Assembly: GCA_026545225.1 (NCBI GenBank)
Contig: CM048846.1
Location: 89,545,270-89,609,269, forward strand
Reading direction: 5' to 3'
DNA from: Cornus controversa
Taxonomy: Eukaryota; Streptophyta; Magnoliopsida; Cornales; Cornaceae
DNA: 64,000 bases
Position numbers and translations under genes: made by a program. Shown piece by piece: positions 55,567 through 64,000 of the stretch (positions within the stretch are counted from its first letter, which is position 1; each line of letters begins with the position of its first letter). The notes under the pieces are model-generated. The model ran no database searches and was not told where the DNA came from. It saw nothing but the letters and a program-made list of their open reading frames with translations.

Positions 55567-55840
55567 TGATGTGCTTACATCCACGGCGAAGATCCGGCCA
55601 AAGTTCACTATGCGAAAATCAAGAGATTACAAGTTTCAACCCCAAGCCTTAGCTCTTGCTCTCTCACTCTCTTTCTGCGTTTTCAAGGTTTTCTCTCGTT
55701 ACCCGCTCCAAACCTTTAGATTCCCTTATATATCGGGCACAAAAGAGTCCTAATCTGGGTCCAAAACCCGCAAGTGAAAAACGGGTCATCACACAAAGCC
55801 CATTTTCGGGCCGAGACAAAATTCGGGCCACAACATAACA
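55567..55840 (-). mobile_element. 274-bp solo LTR (TRIM/Copia-like), target duplication AAATG
   Basis: Flanked by AAATG at 55562-55566 and 55841-55845. On the minus strand it starts TGTTATGTTGTGGCCCG and ends GATGTAAGCACATCA, with TATATAAGGG as a probable promoter. Removing it restores sequence homologous to the upstream region of copy 1 (15445-15500). It sits in the promoter of the unit C BAHD copy. Confidence 0.85.
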
Positions 55841-55845
55841 AAATG

Positions 55846-57479
55846 TCTTTTATTGCACGATTAGGTAAGCATGTTATTAATAATATAACTGGGTCATTTT
55901 GGTTCGGGTCACAAGTTTTGTTTATAATATTAGAACATCTATTGCCGACCTCAAGAAAGGAAGTACTCAGCTGTAGGAATCTCCAACAACTTTACAGATA
56001 ATGAATATAAAACTTAAATTGGGAGTAGAAAAATGGTTCACTTAATCAACTTGACTAATCAGTAAGTGTCCATACAAGGGGGGCTGACCTATGCATCTAT
56101 TGTTATAAAGATGACCCTTTTGTGATCAGAAGTTGCTCCAGGCCTGATCATATATGTAGATGACAAATCAGGGGACTTCTCGAGGATGAAAATTTACAAG
56201 AGAAAACCAAGACTAATGCTCAGTACAAGAAAAATAAAAAGATAGTTAAACTAGAAGATTCACTTTCGGAACTAAGACCATTATAGGCAATTTTCCTTTA
56301 GGAATTTTTTGGGGCAGAAAAATATTATGGAAAAAGTTACATTTTCAGTGTTTCATGTCTAGCTATGCATATTTATATAAAATGTGGTTAGCTAGGCGTA
56401 TTTATATAAAGAGCATCCACTCAAAAATCCTGAAGAAAGGAATTAATCAATAGTGTCTGAATCTCCCATGTCATTATATATTTTAAGCTAGTGTACTTTT
56501 CCAAGTGTTTTTTTTTATAAAAGTTTTGTACTTTTCCAAGTTTGTTCCTAGCTAGTGGATCGAATTACTAAATTGTCTTTTTTAGTTTTATTATTTTGTC
56601 CACTTTTTCCTTTTAATTTTTTTTTGTTCCTAATATAATACAGGACCACAATACAACTAACTTAACCCTCCCCTATATCAATAAAATGTAATCCCACTTG
56701 CCTAATGCAAGTCAATCCTACCAGTTTGAGTCAACTACCTAAAGATTTTACAAGGGACTAGTTGACTGCCATTATTGTCTGCTTACCCACTTGCCTAAAT
56801 GTAAATCCCACTTTGCCTAATACATATCAATTATAGTGCTCAAAGAGAATTTTGCTAGTAACAAGGATTGGGAATCATACATGGTCATTATTTCTTCATA
56901 TTTTTCTAGAGCTAAGCACAACCCAAGTTTCAAAATTTTAAGCAGCAATTGAAAGAGATTAGAGTTCAACAGAAAAAACTACCACTCACCTTATAGCAGA
57001 TATCTTTATATTCTGTATTATATTAATGGCAAATATCTTTATATTGTGTATTATTTGGAAATATTCTTTTCTTGAATGACTTGAAGAAACTAATCTTCTT
57101 CTATTGACTTTAGACCATAATAAAAAAAATCTGTTGCAGGTTATAAGAAGTGCAAAATGATCCTAAATTTCATATTTAAGAATATTTAATAACATTTATC
57201 ATCTGATTGCCCTCATTTAAAGAGTCGGGGCAATCATGAGCCTGGTGTGTTTGTTATGTGTGTCTTACCTATTCAAAAGAAATATATATACACACACACA
57301 CACACATATCTCAGTTATAGTGCTCAAAGAGAATTTTACTAGTAAGTACTAACAAAGATTGAAACTTCGTACATGCTCAATTTTTCCTTCATATTTTCCT
57401 AGACCTAAGGTGCAAACCAATTTTCAAAAATTTTAAGCACTTCTAAGGGATTAGAGTCCAACAGAAAAAACTGCCACTC
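55846..57479. other. Flank of the unit C BAHD copy
   Basis: Noncoding as far as I see. 55850-56470 matches 24.4-25.4 kb, and 56470-56800 matches 27.4-27.7 kb. 56830-57000 and 57310-57470 are two further copies of the BAHD 3' flank (AGTGCTCAAAGAGAATTTT), the second leading into the relic below. Confidence 0.5.
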
Positions 57480-57620
57480 CTGATTGAAAGGAAACATATC
57501 TGAGAAGTTCATTAGCACTCTAGAGGCATGTCTTGCTAATCCAATGTCAGTCAGTCTTCAATCCCATCTCTCTCTGGTGTTTCCATCAAAACAATTGTAT
57601 TCTTAAAATCCAAACTAATT
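57480..57620 (-). pseudogene. BAHD C-terminal relic
   Basis: About 140 bp on the minus strand still match the BAHD C-terminus (CATATCTGAGAAGTTCAT for the last residues, GGCATGTCTTGCTAATCCAA for DEQDM, CATCTCTCTCTGGTGT for the QRDG region). The frame is lost. It ends where the foldback begins. Confidence 0.7.
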
Positions 57621-57634
57621 TAAAGAGGGATTTT

Positions 57635-57760
57635 TTAAAGTTAGATTCCTTGACTGTGAGGTGCTGAAAGTTAGATGCCTTTATTATAAGCAAAATGTCT
57701 AACATTCATCACCTCACAATCAAGGCATTTAACTTTCAACACCTCATTATCACATGGAAA
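57635..57760. repeat. Imperfect foldback
   Basis: CCTTGACTGTGAGGTGCTGA and the reverse complement of 57700-57725 (CCTTGATTGTGAGGTGATGA) pair around a short AT-rich loop. AAAGTTAGATGCC is also repeated in inverted form. It may be a small MITE. Confidence 0.55.
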
Positions 57761-58718
57761 ATAAGAACAATTACAATGTTGCGAACCAGTTGGTGATATA
57801 TTAGTTCATTACATTTTGTGGGTGACCAAATATGTGATTACAAAGTCTAGTTGTGAAAAAAAATATTGCCCAAGTATTTTCTTCTTTCCACTTTTCTGCA
57901 CTCATGTACCACTTTTTTGCATGAATATGCCACTGTTTCTCACAAATGTACCACTTTTCTACACAAGATTGAGTTCATGATTAATTGATTCATACTTTTT
58001 TTCAGAAACCAGATCTAAATTGATCAAAATGAGACCTTACAAAAACCATATTAATAGCTTATAGCTAAAACTCCAATCTTCATGTCTCAATTACCATGAA
58101 TAAACTCAGTGATAATTCCGAGTCAACGAATTAACTTACCTCAACGAATCTCTGTGGCGGTTGTCGTCTTTCTCTCCGTCGCCGTCGAAATCGCCATCCG
58201 ACAGCGATCTTGCTGGTCCCAATCTTCAGTGCTGAACTCTCGGAAAATCCCAGCCTTCAGAACAAAACAAAAATATAATTTAAATATGATCATATATATA
58301 TATATATATACCCAAAAAAATCCCAGCCTTCAAAAAATTGATTATATTTATACAATCATGTGCGTATCTCACATAGTAAAGACTGAAAAAATAAATTACG
58401 AGGTAAAGAGAGAGAGAATCACAAAACCGGGAAAATGGTGAGGCAACCATGTTGGAAGTTCGGAGAGAGAAAATAATCCCTTCTAGTTTAGAGAAAGAAA
58501 AATGGTGATACAACCATTTCCATCTGCAGTTCATTTTTAGAGAGAGAGAGGGGGGGAGAATTTTTTTTCCCGGAGAGAGAGAGTCGTGACTGTTGTGAGA
58601 AAAACGACAAAAATGGTGAGCAGAGAGTAAAAGCCAAAAGGTAACGAAGGTTAAATTGGTCCTTTCGCATAAAAAAAAAGGGAATTATTACCGATACATG
58701 GAAAAACCATGTTTTCAA
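57761..58718. other. Noncoding region with an exon-like piece
   Basis: The minus strand at about 58260-58135 reads like an exon ending at a GTAAGT donor (58135) but I cannot identify a protein. A TA repeat lies at 58286-58310 and GA-rich tracts at 58400-58590. Confidence 0.35.
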
Positions 58719-58894
58719 TTTCCCATCCTCAATCTGTCATTTTTAGTAGAATGACCTGTATCAAAAATATATGGAAAATGATAAAATAACAAAATGTACA
58801 GACCGATTTCCCATCCTCAATCTGTCATTTTTAGTAGAATGACCTGTATCAAAAATATATGGAAAATGATAAAATAACAAAATGTACAAACCGA
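58719..58894. repeat. 88-bp tandem duplication
   Basis: TTTCCCATCCTCAATCTGTC through AAAATAACAAAATGTACA is present twice, almost unchanged, with period 88 bp. Confidence 0.85.
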
Positions 58895-58994
58895 TGTGTG
58901 AGTTATTTATTTAAATACTTTGGATGAGAGAGACATTATTCTTATTCGTTATTTATCAAGAGTCTTTGGGGACACAAGTAATTGGAGTGCAAAA

Positions 58995-59265
58995 AAAATT
59001 CCCGGAGTGCCCTGGCGCGCACGGGGTATGTCCTGGGGTGCCCTCGCGCGCGCGCAGGGGTGCCCAGGGGTGCCCTGGCGCGCGCGCGGCATGCCCCGGG
59101 GTGCCCTCGTGCGCGCGCGGAGTGCCCTGGAGTGCCCCGGGGTGCCTCGGCGCGCACGGGGTTGCCTTAGGTGTCCTGGGGTGTCTTCGCAAGCGCCGGC
59201 GGCGTGTCCCAGCCTGCCACACGGCGTGCCATGGCGTCCTAGATTCTGAATGCCTTGGCCACCGA
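58995..59265. repeat. GC-rich minisatellite (GTGCCCTGGCGCGCGCG units)
   Basis: About ten degenerate units of 20-28 bp built from GGGGTGCCCTGGCGCGC make a GC/CpG island-like block. Open frames on both strands across it are repeat artefacts. It is followed by an (AT)n run. Confidence 0.8.
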
Positions 59266-59272
59266 GACAACT

Positions 59273-59276
<4 letters not shown>

Positions 59277-59319
<43 letters not shown>
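59277..59319. repeat. (AT)n microsatellite
   Basis: About 43 bp of TA dinucleotides immediately after the GC-rich minisatellite. Confidence 0.9.
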
Positions 59320-59321
<2 letters not shown>

Positions 59322-60401
59322 AAACAACTTGTAAATCTTGCTTTTTAGATTATAATTGAGTGAGAGTTTAAATGGTATGAAATGAAAAACTTAAAAAAAG
59401 ACAGTGCGGAGAAGGAATGTCGCCTCAAACCCGTTTCGTTGCTAGACAATTTTAAATAGAAAGGAAACAAAAAAAACTTCGAAAGGAGCGAGAATGGAAA
59501 CCCAAACCAGCACTGTTGTAATCTGTGTAATCAAATGTTAGATGAGTTCTTTGGACATAGGATAAGTACACAGTATCCCTAAACAAGGGAGGATTATGTT
59601 GTTTTCAAGTGACAATCCCTTTCCAATACCAATAAATCTCACTCGCCTAATGAAAAGTCGCTACTAAAAGATTTTGACGATCAATTACCTAAAGACTTCA
59701 CCAGACAAAAACAAATTGACAACATTGTTTTACGAGGACAACCAGCATTTCCATTGACAATGTTGTCACTACATTGACTTCACTTAGACTCCAAAATCAT
59801 ATTTTCTGAAAATGCATTCATATTCTTACTCACAAATTCCTCCCTGTAAATAAATGCATTCATATTCTTACACCTCGCACGCGTGGTGTGGCTACTGTCA
59901 GCCACGGGATAGTATGAGTCTCACAGTGGAATCTGCCTCGTCAAAAACTAGTAACTGTCATGTGACGAGTGCACAAATGTCAGCTAACATTCCTTTTTCT
60001 TCATAATAAACAGCATACACATTTGTTTATTCTTTAGTCATTTGAGAAGGGAAAAGTTCCTTGGCTCAACTAGGAGGAGAATAACTAAGGAGGACCACAT
60101 CCCCACTTGCCAACAAATAAAAAATTTGATTTCAAGCCAGTCATGCATTCTTAATCTAAGTAAGACGCAGAGTCTAGTGGAGCAAGTGCAAGAGCGGAGT
60201 GCAAAAGTGACAAATTCTATATCATATATAGAGAGTGGTGAAACGAGAGCCAATGCAGAATGCGAGAGTAACACTCATTTAGAAGAATTATATGACTTAG
60301 TTTCTAATTTTTTTTCTCAAAAAAAAAAAAACGGAATAGTTTTATTGTTACCTTATAAATCTACAAACCCACATCCATTTTCTTTGTTTACTAAGACAAT
60401 A
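59320..60401. other. Upstream region of BAHD copy 4
   Basis: 59580-59720 shares words with flank sequence of the minus-strand copies (ATCAATTACCTAAAGACTTCACC). The last 360 bases are open in frame with the BAHD gene but look like leader sequence, with a poly-A run at 60320-60331. Confidence 0.45.
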
Positions 60402-61709
60402 ATGGCGCCGAAGATTGATATCATCTCTAAGGAGCTCATCAAACCCTCCTCTCCAACACCCCATCACCTTAGAACCTTTCAGCTCTCATTGTTAGATCAG
60501 ATTACTCCAACCATGTTTTTTCCCCTTCTTCTCTACTACTCCAATGATGATCAAACTAGTGATACACAGTCCAACATGTCTCATTGCCTAAAAACATCAT
60601 TATCCGATGCCTTAACTCAATTCTACCCACTTGCAGGAAGGATAAAAGATGAAAGGTCACTTGATTGCAACGACAAAGGGGTTGATTATTTGGAAGCCAG
60701 AGTCTATGCCAAGCTGTCAGACATCATTGAATTTCCAGAAGTTGAAGTCTTGAACCAACTTGTTCCATATACCAAAAATGGTAGTGTTGTGATTAGAGAT
60801 GAACAATTAGGCATTCAGGTTAACTTGTTGGATTGTGGCAGCATAGTTATCGGTGTCTGCCTTTCACACAGGATTGCTGATGGGCATAGCTTGGTCATGT
60901 TTATCAACACTTGGGCTGCCATGGCTAGAGGGAAGAGTGATGATTTGGTGCATCCAAACTTGTACTCAGTATCGACTCTCTTACCTCCAATAGACTTACC
61001 AATGCCAACCCAAGTGAGATTCAAGGTACAAGTAGCTTCAGAAGATAGATTTGTCACTAAAAGGTTTGTTTTCAATGCCTCAGCAATAGCTGCTCTGAAA
61101 GCTAAAGCAGTCACCGGAGCCTCATGCACTGTGCAGCAGCCTACAAGGGTTGAGGTGGTAACCGCGCTGATATGGAAGTGTGCCATGGGTCAAAGAGGGC
61201 TTCCATCAATGGCAGTCCATCAAGTGAATTTGAGGGGGAGGATGGTCACACCACAGCCAGAATATTATTTTGGTAATCTTATTAGGTCAGCATCGGCATT
61301 TGCAGATAGTACTGATGGTGATGATCAAGAGGAGTTGGCTTCCCTAGTGCATAAACTAAGGGAAGGAATCAAAAACATTGACAGTGATTTTATAAGAAAA
61401 CTATGTGAAGGTGGTTATGCAATGATCATGACTGCTACTAGTAGCAAGCTAGGTGAAAGACTGTCCAATGGAGAAGTGCAATTGGTAAGGTTTAGTAGTT
61501 GGTGTAGGTTTCCAATTTATGAGGCAGATTTTGGTTGGGGAAAGCCTACATGGGTGAGTGTTGCTAGCGTAGCCATTAAGAATGCTATTTTCTTGATGGA
61601 TGCCAAAAGGGGTGATGGAATTGAAGCATGGGTTGTCATGGATGAACAAGATATGGCAAAATTCGAGCAGGACACCGATCTCTTGACCTATGTTTCATCT
61701 AATTATTAA
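60402..61709 (+). CDS. BAHD acyltransferase, divergent plus-strand member (intact copy 4)
   Basis: Intronless, 435 aa, complete. HxxxD is HRIAD (His156-Asp160) followed by GHS, the more common form in this clade. DFGWG begins at 376. Family blocks include KELIKPSSPTPHHLRTFQLS, YPLAGRIKDERSLDCNDKGV, ALIWKCAMGQRG and AKRGDGIEAWVVMDEQDM. It differs clearly from the minus-strand group, for instance in the KIDIISKELI start and the loop around residues 190-225. It therefore represents an older branch of the cluster and lies in opposite orientation to it. The frame is open 120 codons further upstream (to 60042), but I start at ATG 60402 because family homology begins there and the upstream part includes a poly-A-encoded Lys run. 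Expected role: acyl-CoA-dependent acylation in the cytosol, substrate unknown. Confidence 0.92.
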   Translation: MAPKIDIISKELIKPSSPTPHHLRTFQLSLLDQITPTMFFPLLLYYSNDDQTSDTQSNMSHCLKTSLSDALTQFYPLAGRIKDERSLDCNDKGVDYLEARVYAKLSDIIEFPEVEVLNQLVPYTKNGSVVIRDEQLGIQVNLLDCGSIVIGVCLSHRIADGHSLVMFINTWAAMARGKSDDLVHPNLYSVSTLLPPIDLPMPTQVRFKVQVASEDRFVTKRFVFNASAIAALKAKAVTGASCTVQQPTRVEVVTALIWKCAMGQRGLPSMAVHQVNLRGRMVTPQPEYYFGNLIRSASAFADSTDGDDQEELASLVHKLREGIKNIDSDFIRKLCEGGYAMIMTATSSKLGERLSNGEVQLVRFSSWCRFPIYEADFGWGKPTWVSVASVAIKNAIFLMDAKRGDGIEAWVVMDEQDMAKFEQDTDLLTYVSSNY

Positions 61710-62327
61710 ATTTCGATCACTTGTCTATGTTAGTTCTCTATATTTTGATCATTGCTTAAATGTGTATCAAGAATGGTTGGCCAATTATAACTTATTTGTA
61801 TCTCCTTCTCTGTTTACTTGTTCTTTCTTAGATTTCTATCTTCTTTTTCTCTTTCCCGAGAAAATTCTTTCTGAGATGTTGATCACTAAGCTAGGCTTAA
61901 TTCATCATGTTGTAAGAACATTATCTTGACCTCAGTTTCATAGTGTTCTACATCCATTTAAGGTAATAATTCATGTTATGCTGATGCAATGTGATTTCAA
62001 ATTTACCAAATTTAAAGGCATTCAACGACTGAACATAGCAGAAACCACCATAGTCAAGGGGAAAAGATCAAAGTACTGCAATATAGGGATTGAAAGTGGA
62101 AAATTTCACATGATTATCAAAGCAATATGGTCAAAGTTATATTTTGTATCCAGTGACTTTTGTTGAACTTAAAAGTCGCGCGACTTTATACTTGTCAATT
62201 CGAACTTTTACCATTACACAAAACAATGACCCCTCATTATTGGGCAAAGCAATGTTATACATAGAATTACATTTCCAATTGATGTTGCTTGTTTGGCCAA
62301 GAGATTTTAGCTAAAATATTGGGACTT

Positions 62328-62600
62328 TTTGCCATCACATACAAGAAGTTTTGTTTGCTATTGTGGAGCATATAGTGGTGAGTAAAAGAATCACTCTCTG
62401 GAGATTACATATCCAAGCCATTATAGAATGAGTTTTATAATAGTTTATCAGCCAAATTAAAAGGGTGAAAATTTGGCATCACAAACAAGAATTGTTGTTT
62501 GTTATTGATGGAGCATCTTCTAGTGAGTAAAGGAATCACTCTCTATTGATTGCATATTAAAATGCCAGTATATAATGATTATTGAAATAGTTTATAATTA
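62328..62600 (+). repeat. Two copies of the dispersed ATCACA-AAGTTTTGTTTG block
   Basis: TTTTTGCCATCACATACAAG with TTTTGTTTGCTATTGTGGAG and, 145 bp later, TTTGGCATCACAAACAAG with GTTTGTTATTGATGGAGC. Both then have GTGAGTAAA(A/G)GAATCACTCTCT. Related sequence stands upstream of the minus-strand BAHD genes, for example at 15530-15620 and 35020-35100. Confidence 0.6.
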
Positions 62601-62727
62601 TGGGAACTAAAAATATTAAACAGACTTGATGTTTAGATAATCAATTCTAAATTATTTGCTACAAATCTTCGCTGTCACGCCTTCGTGAAATAGGGTACCT
62701 CCTCAAAATTTAAAAATGCAATCTAAG

Positions 62728-62730
<3 letters not shown>

Positions 62731-62775
<45 letters not shown>
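62731..62775. repeat. (AT)n microsatellite
   Basis: About 45 bp of TA dinucleotides followed by a short CA-rich stretch. Confidence 0.85.
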
Positions 62776-62779
<4 letters not shown>

Positions 62780-62865
62780 AACAAACACACACATAGTCCA
62801 CAGATATACTAAAACATCAATCGCACTCTGATCCCCCTTTGTATTGATATTTAATAGTGAAGATT

Positions 62866-63575
62866 TTATTATTATATCTAGAGAATTTACCAAACCATCC
62901 TCTGCTACACCTTCTCACCTTTGAAACTTTAAGCTCTCTTTCTTAGATCAGATTGCTTCTTTTTTATATAATATATACTGAACCTATTTATTCCCCACAA
63001 ATTAAATGACAGAAAATTGAATTTGGAAGTCAATTAGCAATTCAGTTGAACTTATTCAACTGTGGAGACATATATAGCTATTGGTATCTGCATTTTTCAC
63101 AGGATTGCAGATACATAAACCTTGAGCACTTCAGTCATAGGTTAGGCTGCCACGGCTCGTGGGGAGAGCAATTTAGTGTGTCCAGGCTTTGTTTGTCTCA
63201 GCTTCTCTCTACCCAACAAGAGACTCCCGCTAGAAATAAGGTTTGTGTTTAGCGCCTGATCAGCAATAGCTGCTCTAAAAGTGGCTGTTATTAGTAGCTC
63301 AACCATGGTTCAGCTTACAGATGGAGGTGGTATCAGCATTGATATGGAAGTGTTCTATGGCCCATCTCGATCTTTCAGATGTCTAGCACAATGTCAGATG
63401 TAAAAACAGAGTTGGGTACCTTGGTGGGAACATTAAGGACCGCGTTTAAAATCATTGAAGCGGATTATATAAGGAAGTGAAAAGGTGAAAATGGTTTTGA
63501 TGTGTGACCAAGATATGGCAAAATTTGAGCATCACACCGAGCTCCAAATATTCATTTCATCAATGTTTTTAAGTT
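62866..63575 (+). pseudogene. BAHD acyltransferase pseudogene downstream of copy 4
   Basis: Pieces in the order of a BAHD gene are readable in changing frames: an N-terminus like KPSSATPSHL with FKLSFLDQI (62880-62960), QLAIQLNLFNCGD with CIFHRIAD (63030-63115, HxxxD still visible), SAIAALKVAV (63262-63290), ALIWKC-like text (63335-63360) and a C-terminal DQDMAKFEHHTELQ (63508-63550). Large parts between these are deleted, including DFGWG. It is most like copy 4, with the same orientation, so it is a decayed tandem duplicate of that branch. Confidence 0.75.
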
Positions 63576-64000
63576 ACTAAAATTTGGGTGCCACACCATT
63601 CCTTGACTCCAGAGGTTTCAGGGGCAATTGGGAGTGGCAAGGGTGTCTTCTGGTGGTCACTCTAGATGTGATTTCAACCATTTCCAATTTGGTTTGAGTG
63701 GCATGACAAGGGAACATTATGGCCTATTGAGTCCAAGGTACATGACTACACATGCATATCAACAGAATTGTGGAAGTGGAAGACTCACATGGTGCAGTGA
63801 AAAATTATAGATAAATTTAATGTTCCAATGTTGTGTAAAGCTATACATTTTTTAGATAAAACTTTGGATTATTTGACATCAAATAGATCAATCCAGTTTT
63901 GTTTAGTACCAAAGAGCATCTTCTAACAACCTGAAGGAACCAATTTCAGGTGTTTGCTTCTCAAATAAAATTATGGTACAATGACTTGAGAAAAGGATGT
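63576..64000. other. Right edge of window
   Basis: No gene seen. At 63880-63960 there is another copy of the dispersed block (AGTTTTGTTTAGTACC, GAGCATCTTCTAACAACCTG). Confidence 0.4.

Larger units (their letters stand above)
61710..62865. other. Region between BAHD copy 4 and the terminal BAHD relic
   Basis: Noncoding. It contains two imperfect direct copies of a block of about 130 bp (62328-62455 and 62475-62600) related to the upstream blocks of the minus-strand BAHD copies, and a TA repeat at 62731-62775. Confidence 0.5.

Noticed and set aside
58920..59334. Frames of 108-136 codons over the GC block, both strands
   Set aside because: Open in five frames because of the GC-rich minisatellite; no family resemblance.

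Overview
The window is plant nuclear DNA, most likely from a eudicot. It is AT-rich and has intron-containing or plant-type single-exon genes, long AT/GA microsatellites, and LTR retrotransposons, MITEs, SINE-like and LINE fragments and a Helitron. I cannot name the species from the sequence. Apart from two single-copy-type genes at the left edge, the window is one BAHD acyltransferase gene cluster, repeatedly duplicated and invaded by transposons.

Layout. 0.5-3.7 kb (minus): a seven-exon gene for a plastid-type nucleoside diphosphate kinase (NDPK2-like, 237 aa reconstructed). 9.1-10.7 kb (plus): an intronless GRAS transcription factor of 523 aa, closest by memory to the arbuscular-mycorrhiza regulator RAD1. 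12.8-63.6 kb: the BAHD cluster. Four copies are intact: 14121-15425, 33694-34983 and 42256-43560 on the minus strand, and the divergent 60402-61709 on the plus strand. One copy has a single amber codon inside the catalytic HxxxD motif (54215-55534). One is split by a 1.8-kb LTR-like insertion (21.5-24.4 kb). Several are truncated relics (12.8, 36.8, 45.0, 57.5 and 62.9 kb).

A segment of about 6.8-7.1 kb carrying a BAHD gene has been tandemly multiplied (unit A about 31.1-39.6 kb, B about 39.6-46.4 kb, C from about 46.4 kb to 55.6 kb or beyond). Unit-specific insertions give a relative history. A LINE insertion is shared by A, B and C. Deletions inside it are shared only by B and C, and one of them gave the BAHD genes of B and C a LINE-derived C-terminus and stop codon. 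A solo LTR (TSD TACAT) and a 31-bp-TIR MITE lie only in A. A 5.8-kb non-autonomous Helitron and a 274-bp solo LTR (TSD AAATG) lie only in C. The Helitron carries fragments of a kinesin-10 gene, an arabinogalactan-peptide-like gene and other exons. Outside these units, 17145-21391 is a complete, very young, gag-only LTR element: its 430-bp LTRs differ at one base, its TSD is GTTTG, and its gag has two stop codons.

How the genes work together. NDPK2 (plastid nucleotide homeostasis and signalling) and the GRAS factor appear to be ordinary neighbours. The intact BAHD enzymes all keep HxxxD and DFGWG and should be cytosolic acyl-CoA-dependent O- or N-acyltransferases of specialised metabolism (vinorine-synthase-like clade). 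No other pathway enzyme is visible, so the locus is best read as a tandem array diversifying one acylation step. Function and substrate are inferred from family membership only.
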